Positions 54,876-64,000 of a DNA stretch of 64,000 nucleotides are shown here, one piece after another (position 1 is the stretch's first letter; each line of letters starts with the position of its first letter). Source of the DNA: Triangularia verruculosa (lineage: Eukaryota; Ascomycota; Sordariomycetes; Sordariales; Podosporaceae); the NCBI GenBank assembly GCA_033296885.1, contig MU863912.1, forward strand, positions 62,001-126,000, given 5' to 3'. The translations under genes and the position numbers were made by a program. The notes under the pieces are model-generated. The model did no database searches and was not told where the DNA came from. It worked only from the letters and a program-made list of their open reading frames with translations.

Positions 54876-57701
54876 ATGGAACCCCGCGGCAGGTCCCCTG
54901 TGCTGTCGTCGCGTGTTGCACAGAAGGGAGGCAGCATGAACATATGCATTCCCCTTCGACCGCGGCACCATGACCGGAAGACTGCAGCCGCCGACATTGA
55001 CTTGAAAGCACATGGCCTTGACCCTGTTGACCGCTATCCCAGGCCTGCCGCAGATGCTTTGTCTCTGTCTGGATCAACACCTCCCCAGAGCCCAACCATG
55101 GCCAACTTTGGTATTGGTGGAGGACCCAAGGTTATCATATCAGATATGATCACCAAGCCCCATAGCCGCCCTCAACTAAAGACTGTCGACTCACGGAGCA
55201 GTCTCACCAAGACCAAGGACCAGGACACGGCTGAGTATCAGTCTTCAGATAAGGACTTCCGCAAAACACACCGAGTTGTGGGGTCCATCGACTCAATCCT
55301 CACATCCACAACCTGTGTCAACACTGCCTCTTCCTGCAGCCGGGCAGAATCACGCCTTTCTCGGGAGATTCGCATTGAGGTTGAAGATGCCGATGGCAAT
55401 GAGGACCCGGTTGTTGCCTATCACCCCAATCTTGTCAACATGTCTTACTCAGAAAGCAGAAATCACCTCGGCGTACCATCTAGGCCCAGTTCGAGCATGA
55501 CTTGCAAGAAGTTGGAGGACATTGAGTTGGATGAGGACAGGCTGATCGACGAGATATCGTCGTGGGTCCTGAGGAACACCTGCGGCAAGGATGTGGATGA
55601 CTGTGCTGCTCCATTGATGATCTGGGACTGCACATACCGTTATGTTCAGGAGCTGTCTAGTGTTGCCCAAGATGGAAACATGGGCTTTGTACAGGCAACC
55701 CCCGGGCAGGGGACGCCAGGCTCACAGGGTGGAGGTACGCCTGGTGAGGGAGGCTATGATCAGCAGTCTTCTGGAGGATATTTCAGCAAAGGCAAGAGAA
55801 AGGCGGAGGGCGGAGGCAGCGATGATGGAAGCGGGTTAGGAGGCAGAGACAATATGGGGGGAGGGGATGGCGATGGAGACACCACTATGGCCGCTCAAGG
55901 GTACACGAGCAAAAACACAACCAACTTCAGCTGTCCTTACCGAAAACGAAACCCTCTACGGTTCAACGTGCGGGACCATTATGTCTGTGCTACACACTCA
56001 TTTTCTGACATGTCACAACTCAAAAAGCATATCCGCGCTCACCACCCGCCAGTTCAGCGAAACGCAGGCCCATTCCTTTGCCCTCGGTGCTGCAAAGGCT
56101 TTCCTTCGAAAAACGACCTCGACTCTCATTTACGGCAGCCAGAGCCTTGCCGGCTGTCAGTTGATCATGGTGGAGCTAACCCGGAGGATGGTATCACGCA
56201 AAAGATCATCTCGTCGCTTGAGGCCCGAAGTCTCAAGGCCAAAATCGATAACTGGGGTTCATTGTGGAGACTCTTGTTTCCGCATGATAGGGAAATCCCG
56301 GAACCAGGTAGGTGCTTTGTATGCTTTCGGGTTTGAACTCTAGCTGACCCAACGACAGCGTTCATTCCGGTGATGGAGGCTTTTGACTTCATTTCTGAAT
56401 CAGAGAAGTTCAAGGATCAGCTGAAGGAACTGCTCGAGCTTCAATATCGCCATGTTCTTGAAGGGGCGACTCATATCGGGGATATCGACATGAAAATTCA
56501 CCAAGGACTGAAGAAAAGTATCAATTCAATCTACAACTGGATTGAGACAGTAATACAGGACTGGGAACTAAAAATTTCAGGGGCTGTCTCTTTCTTCAGC
56601 GTCAACCCGGTCGAGAACCCAGTGGCAGATATTTCGGATACGGGCAGCTGGGCCCCAAGCGGACAACGGCCAACGCCTTCCCCAGCATCTACTCCGACAA
56701 TGCTATCTGGAAGCAGTGGAATGGTGAGCACAGTCCCCGGAACCGAAAGCCCAGGACCAGGTGTCCCATCCGCTGCGGTGAGAAGACGTCCCAATCCAGT
56801 CAAGAGAATCAAGAGAGCCGAAGTCTTGCCAAAGACACAACCAACGACGCAGATTCCGGTCCCCATTCAACGCGCTCGGACTCCCCAGGGCCAGGGCAGA
56901 GCCATCAGCAACTCATTCAGGCCTCCATCAGTTCTCCCAAGTCAGTCTGCTCTCATGCCAGCTTCAACAACCGGGCAGCTGGAACCGATCTCAGCCTACC
57001 AGCATCCGAATTGGGAGTCTCCACCTGTGTCGATGCCTACCAACTATGCCATTCCTTACACTACCGCAGGAGACATGTTTCCGTCTCCAGATCTCATAAC
57101 AGCACCAGCCCACTACTCGCCTGTCCCCATAGGGCCGGGCCATCTTGAAGTTCAAAACTATCTTGCAAGCCAAGAGCACCAAAACACCGTCCACGTTCCC
57201 ACCAGCGAAGGGCTTCAGCAGCACGACATGGTCCCCCGGCCGCAATCCACAGCGACCATCCGAGCAAGCCGTCTCATAACTCCGAGATCCTCCATCGCCT
57301 CCACCTGGATGCGGGACGAAAATCGAGATTCCGCTCAAACGCTTGTTGAAGACCACCCGCCTGGGCGCTGCAATAACATGTACTGCCCCTCTTGCAGCAA
57401 GCCTTTGCCTGATGATATGGGTGTCACAATGCAGGTCCAGTCACCGATCGGCATGCATCACGGCGTCGTTGGACCTGGTCACCCTCATCAGCAGCAGCAC
57501 AGACATCAGCTTCATCAGCAGCAACAACCGCACGAAATCTATGGCCAAGGAGGGCACGGCCAAATGCCTGGATTCACCCCGACAACAGCGCCAATGGAGA
57601 TGCACGGCCTCCAGGGCAATGAGCATGTGGAATGGGGATTTCATGGAGGAGCAAACCAAAACATGTTTGGCGGGCATGGCGGGCCGCAGGAGGGATACTG
57701 A
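54876..57701 (+). CDS. C2H2 zinc-finger protein, 924 aa
   Basis: Two exons, 54876-56307 and 56359-57701, joined by a 51-bp intron, give 924 residues. A long disordered N-terminus rich in Ser, Pro and Gly comes first, with a glycine-rich tract (GGGTPGEGGYDQQSSGG) around residue 285. Then FSCPYRKRNPLRFNV, YVCATHSFSDMSQLKKHIRAHH and FLCPRCCKGFPSKNDLDSHL (about residues 348-425) give one to two C2H2 fingers of a kind common in filamentous ascomycetes. After the intron an acidic helical segment (FISESEKFKDQLKELLELQY) precedes another long Pro/Ser/Gln-rich tail with His/Gln runs (HPHQQQHRHQLHQQQQPH). A nuclear regulatory role is likely but the targets are unknown. The sequence shows no sign of decay. 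Confidence 0.8.
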
Positions 57702-58547
57702 AAATATTGATGATACAAGGACTGAAAGAGGGAAAACATGGGGGTGCACACTAACGAGCAATAGCTATTGCTCCATTTCTTTTGCTCTATCTGTTTTTAT
57801 TTCTTGTATTTGACCCTTTACTAATGTAATCACTGAAGGGGGACGATGTCGAACGTTGATGTGTCAGAGGAGGCATATACACGCATATATGGGGTAGATG
57901 TACTTATATACGGGAAGCTGACACTGGGAAGGGGGAGTTCATGGGTAGAGGAGATCACCGGGGATGTGGAGGGGAGGTGTGAGGAAGGCGTGCGCAAGGT
58001 GGGATATCAAAATCACGACGGTTATGACGACATGTATGAACATTGTTCCTTCTTTTGCGTTCGATGTACTATTATTACTTCTTAGAACCTATTGTCTAGT
58101 TTTTGGTGAGAGCAGATAAGGCTTTGGCTGGTGGAAGTATTCGACCCAAAATTGACTTAGCTTTGACCTTTGAAGTATTTGTCAACGTGAAGAGCTCATG
58201 AGTTCAGGGGTAGTCAGGGGTAAGCTTTGATAGCCCGGCCACAACACATGCAAGCTGATAACATAGGTAGTGGTGGCTGCTCCCGGGGCAAGTGTGACCA
58301 CAATGTCTATTGACAACCTTGGGATACAATGAATGTCCCGTCAATTTGTATTTCTAGGTTGTGGTCCAGCAAGAGTACAGTCCGCTGTGTGGGTGGTGAT
58401 GTCTTATTAAGCGAGATGAAGATAAGAGGACAAAGGTACAAATCTAGATGTAGAAAAAACATCTTCAAAGAAGAGATCTCAGCGGCTGGCAGAAAATGAA
58501 GGAAATAGTTGCAAAAAGATTAGGGAGAAGGAAAAGGAAAAAGGGAA
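57702..58547. other. Intergenic, 850 bp
   Basis: 3' flank of the C2H2 gene and downstream side of the tRNA gene. A T-run on the minus strand at about 58537-58541 can serve as pol III terminator. Nothing else recognised. Confidence 0.5.
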
Positions 58548-58640
58548 TGCCCAATAACAGGATTGAACTGTTGACCTTCGCATTACCATGTACTGTTGCC
58601 AGTATTAGTACGACGCTCTAACCAGCTGAGCTAATCGGGC
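58548..58640 (-). tRNA. tRNA-Ile (anticodon AAU) with a short intron
   Basis: Minus strand, 93 nt including the intron. Acceptor stem GCCCGAT pairs with ATTGGGC (one G-T), discriminator A. D-arm TAGCTCAGCTGGTTAGAGC carries the A box. Anticodon stem TCGTA pairs with TGCGA; the loop starts CTAATA, anticodon AAT, decoding AUU/AUC (as inosine). About 19 nt (CTGGCAACAGTACATGGTA) interrupt the loop one base 3' of the anticodon, the canonical place for tRNA introns. T-arm AACAG-TTCAATC-CTGTT is intact and contains the B box. A minus-strand TTTTT follows. Confidence 0.92.
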
Positions 58641-59314
58641 TTGGGATTTGATGCATGGTGATCCAATTTCTGGCTCCATGTTGGCGATGCAGGCTCATGC
58701 CTGACAAATTTCCCGCGCATGTCGACAACCTCACATTCACCTTAACGATGTTTAGGTAGGTGGCGCAATTGTAATTCTCTGGTGCTATGAGCCATCACTG
58801 TACTAAATCTTGTTTACTCGTCAGGATGATCCCGGGCATTTTTCGGCTTATAGGCCAGGTCAAATCAGGCACGTAGCCTTAATAATCCCCGATTTCAAAC
58901 CGAGGCGGGTTACAAATGCCATTGTGGAGCATGACGCCAGAAGCAGCAAATTTTGATTCGCAGGCACGACAGGCTCTCTCGATAGCTGGGAGAGGCCAGA
59001 GACTTTAGCCATCATTGACAAAACCAGTGGAATTGCGGCAAAGCCGCAGGCGTGTCAGGGGATTCTCCACACTTGGAACTATTTCGAAGTTCCGTCCAAA
59101 AAAAAGTCTTGGAAATCAACAAAACCTTTCCGCGCTTGCGACGGGATGATTTATAAGCCCGCTAAACACTACCAGTACATATAAATCCACGATGTCGTTT
59201 TGATTGAACCTCATTTTGTCTTCTACAACATTTAGTTGGCAACAAGATACCCTCAACTTTTGTTTTCCGTCTAATTTTCATCTTTAAACACAAACCGATT
59301 CATCCACCTTCAAG
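58641..59314. other. Intergenic and promoter of the OYE gene
   Basis: No gene. TATAAAT at 59180-59186 and TTATAAG at 59151 lie 130-165 bp ahead of the ATG at 59315, with a CT-rich leader between them, as in inducible fungal promoters. Confidence 0.5.
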
Positions 59315-60463
59315 ATGTCCGACTCAAAGCTCTTCAAGCCCCTCCAACTCAACCCCTCCATCAAGCTGAAGCACCGCATCGCCCTGGCGCCGCTAACCCG
59401 CTTCCGCTCAACCGATGAACACGTTCCGATTGTCCCTCTCATGAAGGAGTACTACTCCCAACGCGGCTCAGCCCCCGGTGGCACCCTTCTGGTGACAGAA
59501 GGCACATTTATCTCACCCACCGCCGGTGGCATGGGCAACGTACCCGGCATCTGGTCGCAAGAACAGATCGCCGCCTGGAAGGAAATCGTCGACGGCGTCC
59601 ACGCTCAAGGCAGCTTCATTTACCTCCAACTATGGGCTCTCGGCCGCGCTGCTCTTGGTGACGTGGCCAAAAAAGAAGGCTTCACAGTCAAGGCCCCGTC
59701 AGCGATCGCCATCCCAGATACCGAAGGCGCCGTTACCCCAGAGGAGATGACCATCGACGACATCAAGCAAAAGGTTGCCGAATACGCCCAGGCCGCCAAG
59801 AACGCGATTGAAGCTGGTTTTGACGGGGTTGAAATCCACGGTGCGAACGGGTACCTGGTCGATCAGTTCATTCAGTCCAACTCGAACCAGCGGACTGATG
59901 AGTACGGCGGCAGCATTGAGAACCGCTCCCGGTTCGCTATTGAGGTTGTAGACGCTGTTACTGCCGCCGTTGGGGAGGAAAAGGTTGGCCTCAGGCTCAA
60001 CTTTTGGAGCACCTTCCAGGGCATGAAGATGAAGGACCCAGTCCCGCAGTTCTCTGATGTGATCAGGAAGATTAGCGAGAGGCACCCCAAAATGAGCTAC
60101 CTGCATCTGGTGGAGTCGAGAACTGCTGAGAACAAGGATGAGCCGGGGAAGAGTGCGGAGAGCCTGGACTTTGCGTTGGATATTTGGAAGGGGCCAGTTC
60201 TGATTGCTGGTGGTCTGACGGCGAAGGGCGCCAAGAAGTTGGTGGATGAGGAGCACAAGGAGAGGGATAATATTGTTGCCGTTTTTGGCCGCTATTTCAT
60301 CTCTACACCGGATTTGGTTTTCAGAATCAGGGAGGGGATTGAGCTGAATGAGTACGACAGGAACACTTTTTACATCCCAATGAGCCCGAAGGGGTATATT
60401 GATCAGCCCTTTAGCAAGGAGTTTGAGAAGGTTTATGGGCAGGGCGTCAAGGCGCTGAATTAG
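59315..60463 (+). CDS. NADPH dehydrogenase of the Old Yellow Enzyme family
   Basis: Intronless, 382 residues. The FMN barrel motifs are complete: ALAPLTRFR near residue 23 (Thr28 contacts FMN), LLVTEGTFISP, LQLWALGRAA (about 105), HGANGYLVDQF with the substrate-orienting pair His175 and Asn178, and NQRTDEYGGSIENRSRF, the strongest family signature. Near the end VAVFGRYFISTPDL binds the FMN phosphate. OYE enzymes reduce the double bond of alpha,beta-unsaturated aldehydes, ketones and nitro compounds with NADPH. Roles include oxidative-stress defence and ergot or other alkaloid pathways; no such cluster is here, so a detoxifying role is more likely. The start has a strong context (CAAGATGTC) behind a TATA box. 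Confidence 0.95.
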   Translation: MSDSKLFKPLQLNPSIKLKHRIALAPLTRFRSTDEHVPIVPLMKEYYSQRGSAPGGTLLVTEGTFISPTAGGMGNVPGIWSQEQIAAWKEIVDGVHAQGSFIYLQLWALGRAALGDVAKKEGFTVKAPSAIAIPDTEGAVTPEEMTIDDIKQKVAEYAQAAKNAIEAGFDGVEIHGANGYLVDQFIQSNSNQRTDEYGGSIENRSRFAIEVVDAVTAAVGEEKVGLRLNFWSTFQGMKMKDPVPQFSDVIRKISERHPKMSYLHLVESRTAENKDEPGKSAESLDFALDIWKGPVLIAGGLTAKGAKKLVDEEHKERDNIVAVFGRYFISTPDLVFRIREGIELNEYDRNTFYIPMSPKGYIDQPFSKEFEKVYGQGVKALN

Positions 60464-63400
60464 ACGGGAGTTTTGCTTTTTTTTCTTGCATAGCGAACGG
60501 GTATCATAGACGGGAGTTATGAATATAGGGACTAAAGTGACGATTCAACAGCGCATCTCTTGCATCAAAGCCAAACGTACCAGATTTCGACGTGTTTATG
60601 CAACTCAAGCATCGGAGTTGGAAGAAGTGAAACCTCACAGACGTAAAGCGGGTTACTGTCTGGTACTAGAAAGGATAAATACCTTAGGCCGGGGCTTGCG
60701 CTTATTTATAAGCCTACCCTCACTCCGTATCTCTATGTGAGTACGCCTCTCAGCCACTTACGCCCCTGGCTCAAAACCTACAGGTCATATCAGGGCGTAT
60801 AGTGAAGGTAGGTACCTGATGAGGATTTCAGACGAACTGGTGAGCGCACTACCTCGGTAGGCTTCCATTCCCAACTAGCGATGTAAGAAGTTCCGTTGTA
60901 GCTCACCGTCTGGTCTGGAAGCCTGCAAGTTTCAAGGCGAGAATTTCTAAAAGAACAAAGCCATCGTTGAACAGATCAAGGCTTTTGCGTCGAGATTGCT
61001 ATATCAGGCATCATCAATGTGGCAAGGTTGGAGGAGAATGGGCCTAGAGACATGACTTCGCAGAGGAGGAGAAGCGGGAGCTGGGCAAACTTGTCGATGC
61101 TGCCAAAACCCAAGGTGGATGGATGGGTACTAAGTTTTGGCCACCGTTAATAGTCGTCATCCAAAGAACTTGGGAGATCTATTCAGGTTGAGATGACTTA
61201 CTTGCTTCTCACTGCTGTCATGCCCTGCCCTCACCTATGAAGCAAGGCCACACGAGAGCCCCCTTTTTAACCCCTGAACAATGCAGACCCCACTTTTGCA
61301 CACCAACGCCCAGCCCAGTGGATTTTCTTTTGACGTTTTGGGTTTCCAACAATCGCATTCTTTGCTCTCCTTTGTGCAACCAAACTCACGGGATCTACGT
61401 CCTCCATTCCACAGCTTTATTATTTTTAGCGAGGCCTTGTCCATTGAACCACAGCAGCATTTGAAACACTGATGAACCCAGTGAGAATTTTGCAAACGGC
61501 CGCCTGCCGCCACAAAAACCACCAACGCACTTCATCCACAGTGTGAGAAAAAAACGCTCCGCGTTCAAGGCGTGGCTGCATCAATCCCGCTCGCTTCACA
61601 CACAAACACACCAAACTGTTCCATCCGTGCCACTTCTTGACCGGGAGCGGCAATCCTTCCCCCCCCTTTCCTCGCTTCTTCCGATTTCACATGTTTTTTC
61701 TCCCGCCTCGGCAGTGCGCTGTCCTTGACAATCGTGAAAACAAGCATTTCTCTCCAGCAGAACAAAAGTGCTTGACAACAGCGACATGGCCAAAAAAAGA
61801 GAAGCAAGGAAAAAAGGTTTTGTGGAAAATGCGGGGAAGAAGAGCCAGAGCCAGGGCCCTGGCGTCTGATCCCCAGAAGCAGGCAACAGTTCGTACAATT
61901 AATGCTGACTACTATGGTGTCCCACTCATCACTACCGTATCCAGTTGGCAGCCCGAATTGCAATGCATTTCATACTCGTATCAAACCAACAGCCCAACCA
62001 CCGCCAGCAGCCAACATGCCAACTCACACCGCCGATGAAAGCTGAAAATGCATCCCAAAAAGCCCGAAAGCACGCATTCGATTCGCCGAACGACGCGCGC
62101 AGAACGCCACCAGACTTCTTTTCCCCCCACGGACCAATCCGTCCTCGTTATCTAATCTAATCAATCTCCTCATCCATGTCCAGCCCTCAACCCATGCTTC
62201 CCCCTAGTTTCGACTTGTCACGCGGTGCTCTCATCACCATCATCCCATCCTTCTCTCCAGACCAGACGTCAAAATATATTAACATACTTTATTCCCGCGT
62301 CTAGGCAATTTGATTTGTATGCAGGTACAGCCGACACCAAGAGTACGTACAGTACAGTATGCTTTGCCTTTACCTCACACGTTGCGTGTCGAGCTGCCTC
62401 CTTCATCGCGCGCTTGTCAGTGTTAAATTCGTTGGGAGAGCGTGGCGGCGGGGCAACCCCTCGGAGCAGTTAACCCTCTCTCGCCTAACGCTTGTCCACC
62501 TGTCACCCGCACCCCCCCCCCGCATCACAAGCTTCAGCCCCAAACCTCGGTATCCACTGCTTTTGGGCATGTCCACGGCCGTTCCCTCCCAAGACCTGGA
62601 GAAAGTTGCATTGCTGTATGCAATACGGAGATTATATGTGAACGGGGATTGACTTTTCATTTCCAAGTGAGATAGATGCACACACGTTGGAAGCGAAAAA
62701 GATATCGCCGTGACGGTGATGGCGACAAGAATCGCGACAGCAGTGCGGGGAAACCCACATGCTAGTGAAAGCAGCAGAAAAAACCCCTGTTGATCAATGC
62801 TGGCGGCGGGCTGTGTAAATCTCCAAACGCCACACCATCACCGTCACGTTGCTTTGAAACGTAGGTGCAGTGGTCGCTGTGATGGGAGTGAATCTAGGGG
62901 GAAAAAAACGTGATTCGATGTTGGAGTATGCATATCAACAACTCGAGGTTGACAACAACGTCTTTGTTATCGTGACATCAGCCCTGACAATGGCAACGTC
63001 GGGTGCGGCCCCCGTGAGGTACCCGAATGGCAACGCCGGAACCCGTTGTCACACCACCCGATAGCATCTATCCGTCTGCCCATACTCCCGCCTTTCCCGT
63101 TACGAGCTTATTTAGACTCCAGCCTCATCGATTCAAGGTCTAGTACTCAAGTTGTATTCTCGGCCATACTAAAACTCACCGGCGTAACCTTAAGCTGTAT
63201 CACCCGCTTGTAGACGGTGCTCATTAAAGTTGTATGCTGGCTCTACCCTTGAGATGCCCTGTTGCTACCCAACCCCCATGATAATCTTCCGCTTGCATGA
63301 TTCCCCCATCGTCTCTTGCAATGGGATTTGTTTATCCTTTATGTACATGTACCTTTCCCAAAATGCAATCATTAAAACAAAGAAGCCCACGCCCAAACAT

Positions 63401-63464
63401 GACATACAATGCGTTATACATAAACCAATTTCATCCTCCGCCCTGTCCTTCTCCGCGACTAGCA
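60464..63464. other. Intergenic, 3 kb
   Basis: The longest gene-free stretch. Open frames are short, overlapping and low in complexity. Around 61050-61130 a plus-strand frame reads EEEKRELGKLVDAAKTQGGW, which could be a relic of a phospholipase-C-like or AIM6-type gene; stops and lack of flanking exons prevent a call. A run of C and CA-rich sequence occurs near 62505-62523. Confidence 0.4.
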
Positions 63465-64000
63465 TCAAGCCAGTCTCAACATCGCCTCACTACTCTCCTG
63501 CTTCGTTTCCGGCTTCCCACCTCCCTGCACCCTCTTATACAACCAGGCCGCAAACTTGACCGACGGCTCATCCACCGTCCTCGTCACAATATCCGCCACC
63601 CAGAACGTCAGCGGCAGCAGAATAAGATGCGGCAACAGGAACGACAACTCCAGCCCAACAGGCCCAAACTTCGGCAGCGGCAAGATATCCCTCCACGCCG
63701 CCAGCATATCCACCTTGCCCTCCTCAATCGGTCGTCCCCATCCAACAGCATGATACAGCCTATCCCCCACCGTCGCCAGAATAGGTCCATGAACCAAGTA
63801 AAACGCGAACGAGATCTTTCCCAAGTACTGGCAAAACCTCCCCTCGAAGAACCTCTTCAGCCACCCCATCCTCGGCACAGCCGCCACCAGCATGTTGGCC
63901 GCCCAAAACAGGAAGAACCACTTTGGATCAAACACCGCCTGCGGCTTGAGGTAACTCAGCCAGTACCACCCCGGATTCGCCCTCAGCACCTCCAACTTGT
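63465..64000 (-). CDS. Acyltransferase-3 family membrane protein, C-terminal part
   Basis: The frame is open from the right edge of the window to the stop at 63465, so only the last 178 or so residues are seen. Features: FFLFWAANMLVAAVPRMGWL, then FCQYLGKISFAFYLVHGPIL, the terminal signature of acyltransferase-3 (OafA/YrhL-like) proteins, in which YLGKISFAFYLVH is a conserved helix. Two more hydrophobic helices follow (LSFLLPHLILLPLTFWVAD), then TVDEPSVKFAAWLYK, the typical DxPxxxx end, and a short polar tail. The family moves acyl groups onto sugars or other acceptors across membranes. The N-terminal catalytic histidine region lies outside the window. Confidence 0.85.
   Translation of the reverse strand, partial: KLEVLRANPGWYWLSYLKPQAVFDPKWFFLFWAANMLVAAVPRMGWLKRFFEGRFCQYLGKISFAFYLVHGPILATVGDRLYHAVGWGRPIEEGKVDMLAAWRDILPLPKFGPVGLELSFLLPHLILLPLTFWVADIVTRTVDEPSVKFAAWLYKRVQGGGKPETKQESSEAMLRLA

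Noticed and set aside
61040..61140. Remnant of a phospholipase-C-like/AIM6-type gene
   Set aside because: About 20 suggestive residues only; no second motif, no exon structure, stops nearby.
34..64000. Secondary-metabolite gene cluster (monooxygenase, CmcJ-type, beta-lactamase-fold, OYE)
   Set aside because: The genes are 10-40 kb apart among unrelated genes and no backbone synthase is present.
1..64000. CRISPR array, rRNA, bacterial operon features
   Set aside because: None seen; the DNA is eukaryotic with spliceosomal introns. The TTTATCGCAC array has irregular spacing and very short units, unlike CRISPR.

Overview
The window is chromosomal DNA of a filamentous ascomycete, most likely a Sordariomycete (Sordariales-like). 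Genes carry short GT-AG introns of about 50-120 bp. The gene families are typical of that group: HET domain, NB-ARC/TPR NLR, HeLo-like/DUF7580, PTH11-like membrane protein, GH5_7 mannanase, YVC1 channel, GT69 mannosyltransferase, Hsp31 and OYE. A nuclear tRNA-Ile(AAU) with an intron is also present. All calls were made by eye from the sequence; family names are recognition, not search results.

Layout. 0.7-9.3 kb: a Baeyer-Villiger-type monooxygenase, a single-pass membrane protein with a lectin-like ectodomain, a secreted endo-mannanase and a YVC1-type channel. 9.7-19.2 kb: a gene-poor stretch with three copies of one unrecognised family (10.57, 14.71, 18.60 kb; the first is broken by in-frame stops), a 565-aa membrane protein, a cysteine-rich ORF and a GPI-anchored wall protein. 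19.9-26.9 kb: a Zn(II)2Cys6-ankyrin fusion gene, an array of TTTATCGCAC repeats in its upstream region, a 99-aa membrane protein and a broken HET-domain gene. 27.1-27.3 kb: a 197-bp inverted-repeat element. 27.3-42 kb: Hsp31-type glyoxalase, a Mid2-like membrane protein, a solo fungal STAND N-terminal-domain protein, a GT69 mannosyltransferase, a second lectin-like membrane protein, a PTH11-like protein and a CmcJ-type oxidoreductase. 43.5-50.5 kb: a 1468-aa NLR (C2H2 region, NB-ARC, TPR) head-to-head with a HeLo-like/DUF7580 protein. 51.0-52.7 kb: a beta-lactamase-fold pseudogene with in-frame TAG codons. 54.9-64 kb: a C2H2 protein, the tRNA, an OYE-family reductase and, at the right edge, a partial acyltransferase-3 gene.

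The main theme is an accessory region of about 40 kb (roughly 10-53 kb) rich in allorecognition or innate-immunity type genes. The best candidate for an undescribed system is the divergent NLR/HeLo-like pair at 43.5-50.5 kb, which share a 752-bp promoter region. Next come the three-member family at 10-19 kb and the Zn2Cys6-ankyrin gene with its repeat array. Decay in this region takes two forms: in-frame nonsense only, consistent with C-to-T (RIP-like) change (10.6 and 51-52.7 kb), and indel/deletion (HET gene, 24.6-26.9 kb).
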